Below, piece by piece: positions 62,788 to 64,000 of a stretch of 64,000 nucleotides of DNA. Position 1 is the first letter of the stretch; each line of letters opens with the position of its first letter. The DNA is from Vibrio owensii CAIM 1854 = LMG 25443 (GTDB lineage Bacteria; Pseudomonadota; Gammaproteobacteria; Enterobacterales; Vibrionaceae). The position numbers were made by a program, and so were the translations under genes. The DNA lies in contig NZ_JPRD01000036.1 in NCBI RefSeq assembly GCF_000817815.1, positions 1 through 64,000 of the forward strand. Direction: 5' to 3'. The notes under the pieces are model-generated. The model ran no database searches. It was not told where the DNA came from and saw only the letters and a list, made by a program, of their open reading frames with translations.

Positions 62788-63148
62788 ATGCCCCATCGGC
62801 GGAGAGGAATAATACGGATATCACACTATGCCGTCTAGTACTTTTTTTACTTTTTTTCTCGTTTGGTCTCTTTTTCGACAGTTATCTGCCTTTAAAGAGA
62901 ATTTTTGATGTGATTCACGCCCTGTCATGGATAACTTGTTGTTTATTGCAACAAGTTATCGGGATATAATCACCCATTATTTACATTGATTTAACAGCTG
63001 CAACTTGGTTGTTTAATCACTCTAGACCGTTAGATAAGGTTTTCTGCTCACTATAGAAGCAATCGCGTAAAACTTTCTCCAACGGCTCTAAATACTCTAA
63101 CTATATAAATAGGTAAGTCACTTACCTCGGGAATGTGAAGTGGGTTTA
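62788..63148. promoter_or_regulatory. Intergenic region, tRNA operon and cytochrome c promoters
   Basis: About 360 bases between divergent transcription units. AT-rich; it should contain the tRNA promoter (minus) and the cytochrome promoter (plus). I see no further gene or clear operator. Confidence 0.5.
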
Positions 63149-63562
63149 ATGGATATGTCTCGACGAATGATTAGCGTTTTGTTCGCTGCCTTAACTTTCT
63201 CTACGGCAGCTTTAGCTTCTGACATCAGCCAAACTGAATACGATGCGATCGCAGAACGCATCAAACCTGTCGGTGATGTTTATCTTGCAGGAGCAGAACC
63301 AGTAAAAGCAGAGCCAACTGGTCCACGTGATGGTGCGTCAGTTTACGGTACTTTCTGTATTGCTTGTCACGCATCTGGCGTGAACGGTGCACCGAAAACT
63401 GGTGATGCGGCAGATTGGGCACCACGTATTGTACAAGGCAAAGACGTGCTGACCAACCATGCAATCCAAGGCTTCAACGCGATGCCAGCTAAAGGTACGT
63501 GTATGGACTGTTCTGATGACGAAATCATCGCAGCCATCGACCACATGATTGAAGGTCTATAA
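63149..63562 (+). CDS. Cytochrome c5-type protein
   Basis: About 137 residues (GTG at 63140 and ATG at 63155 are alternative starts). Signal peptide ends at AALASD. Haem site CIACH with axial Met probably in FNAMPAKG, and a second Cys pair GTCMDC typical of cytochrome c5. It is a periplasmic electron carrier. The gene is monocistronic and convergent with rep. Confidence 0.9.
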   Translation: MDMSRRMISVLFAALTFSTAALASDISQTEYDAIAERIKPVGDVYLAGAEPVKAEPTGPRDGASVYGTFCIACHASGVNGAPKTGDAADWAPRIVQGKDVLTNHAIQGFNAMPAKGTCMDCSDDEIIAAIDHMIEGL

Positions 63563-63576
63563 TAAAGACATCAACG

Positions 63577-63606
63577 AAAAAGGCTTGCCACATGGCAAGC
63601 CTTTTT
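63577..63606. terminator. Bidirectional terminator cytochrome c / rep
   Basis: AAAAAGGCTTGCC / GGCAAGCCTTTTT hairpin between convergent genes. Confidence 0.88.
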
Positions 63607-63634
63607 GTTTTTAGTCCGTCGTAACAACGCTGCA

Positions 63635-64000
63635 CTACTTCTTAAACATTGCTCGAATATTGGCGATGTGTGCTTGGCCTTTTGCCATACGCTCTTCTGC
63701 CGATACTGGCTTTTTGTTTACTTCCCATTCAACGTCGTCAAATGGCAGCTCATCTAAGAAGCGGCTTTGCGTCGGCTTGATCAATTCACCAAACTGTCGA
63801 CGTTCCTTACACATGGTAAAAGTCAGCTCGCGCTGAGCACGGGTAATACCCACGTACATTAGGCGGCGTTCTTCTTCAACGTTGTCTTCATCAATACTGG
63901 TTTGGTGCGGCAGAATGCCCTCTTCCGAACCAATCAAATACACGAAGGGGAACTCGAGGCCTTTTGAAGCGTGCAGGGTCATCAATTGAACCGCATCGCT
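63635..64000 (-). CDS. rep: ATP-dependent DNA helicase Rep, C-terminal part (runs off the window)
   Basis: About 121 residues of the C-terminus of a UvrD/Rep helicase: VQLMTLHASKGLEFPFVYLIGSEEG (motif V, in parts), LMYVGITRAQRELTF (motif VI) and the Rep-type tail SRFLDELPFDDVEW. The reading frame continues past base 64000. Rep is a 3'-5' helicase that helps replication forks pass obstacles. Rep rather than UvrD is chosen from the tail. Confidence 0.88.
   Translation of the reverse strand, partial: SDAVQLMTLHASKGLEFPFVYLIGSEEGILPHQTSIDEDNVEEERRLMYVGITRAQRELTFTMCKERRQFGELIKPTQSRFLDELPFDDVEWEVNKKPVSAEERMAKGQAHIANIRAMFKK

Overview
The window reads as chromosome 1 of a Vibrio of the Harveyi clade, close to V. 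parahaemolyticus or V. alginolyticus. The basis is the E. coli-like order yhiN, uspB, uspA, rsmJ, prlC, rlmJ, gor with Vibrio-type insertions, a vSGLT-like sugar symporter, an Arg-His-Pro tRNA operon, and a gene pair matching the V. parahaemolyticus PknT/EcfP kinase and sigma factor, including Thr63. No database search was possible.

Layout. 1-2236: sodium/sugar symporter with CRP-like and GalR-like sites and a terminator. 2245-8569: a compact Tn7-like transposon (tnsA, tnsB, broken tnsC, tniQ, one orphan Xre-type antitoxin) at the stop codon of yhiN. Both ends and a 5-bp target duplication are visible. It carries no CRISPR-Cas. 8573-24425: housekeeping block of flavoprotein, universal stress proteins, ferritin, permease, rRNA methyltransferases, a c-di-GMP enzyme, AsnC, oligopeptidase A, two glutathione transferase-like proteins and glutathione reductase.

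24461-38128 (ends approximate): an AT-rich island behind gor with the gene order intA, tfp, intB, srap known from strand-biased circularizing integrative elements (SE) of Vibrio. Both intA and intB show reading-frame lesions. The cargo looks like phage defence. One part is a AAA+ ATPase with a subtilisin-like protease. The other is two divergent operons around a pair of matching operators: an SF2 helicase with two small proteins on one side, and an Xre regulator, a dGTPase-like HD hydrolase and a small archaeo-eukaryotic-primase-like protein on the other. This second cluster is my best candidate for an undescribed system.

38201-45756: Entner-Doudoroff gluconate regulon (eda, gluconate permease, gntK, edd, repressor gntR with three visible operators), with an mdtJI-like SMR pair and a LysR regulator in the middle. 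45951-53645: PknT-like kinase, secreted protein, EcfP-like sigma factor, then a membrane-anchored protein, a lipoprotein and an unannotated 48-residue Cys-rich ORF. 53707-60314: SPOR protein and a peptide ABC transporter. 60315-64000: a long regulatory intergenic region, HAD phosphatase, five tRNAs plus a broken tRNA-Pro, a cytochrome c, and the 3' end of rep.

The host blocks are metabolic and stress genes with orderly terminators. The two inserted elements account for nearly all broken genes and for all defence-like cargo.
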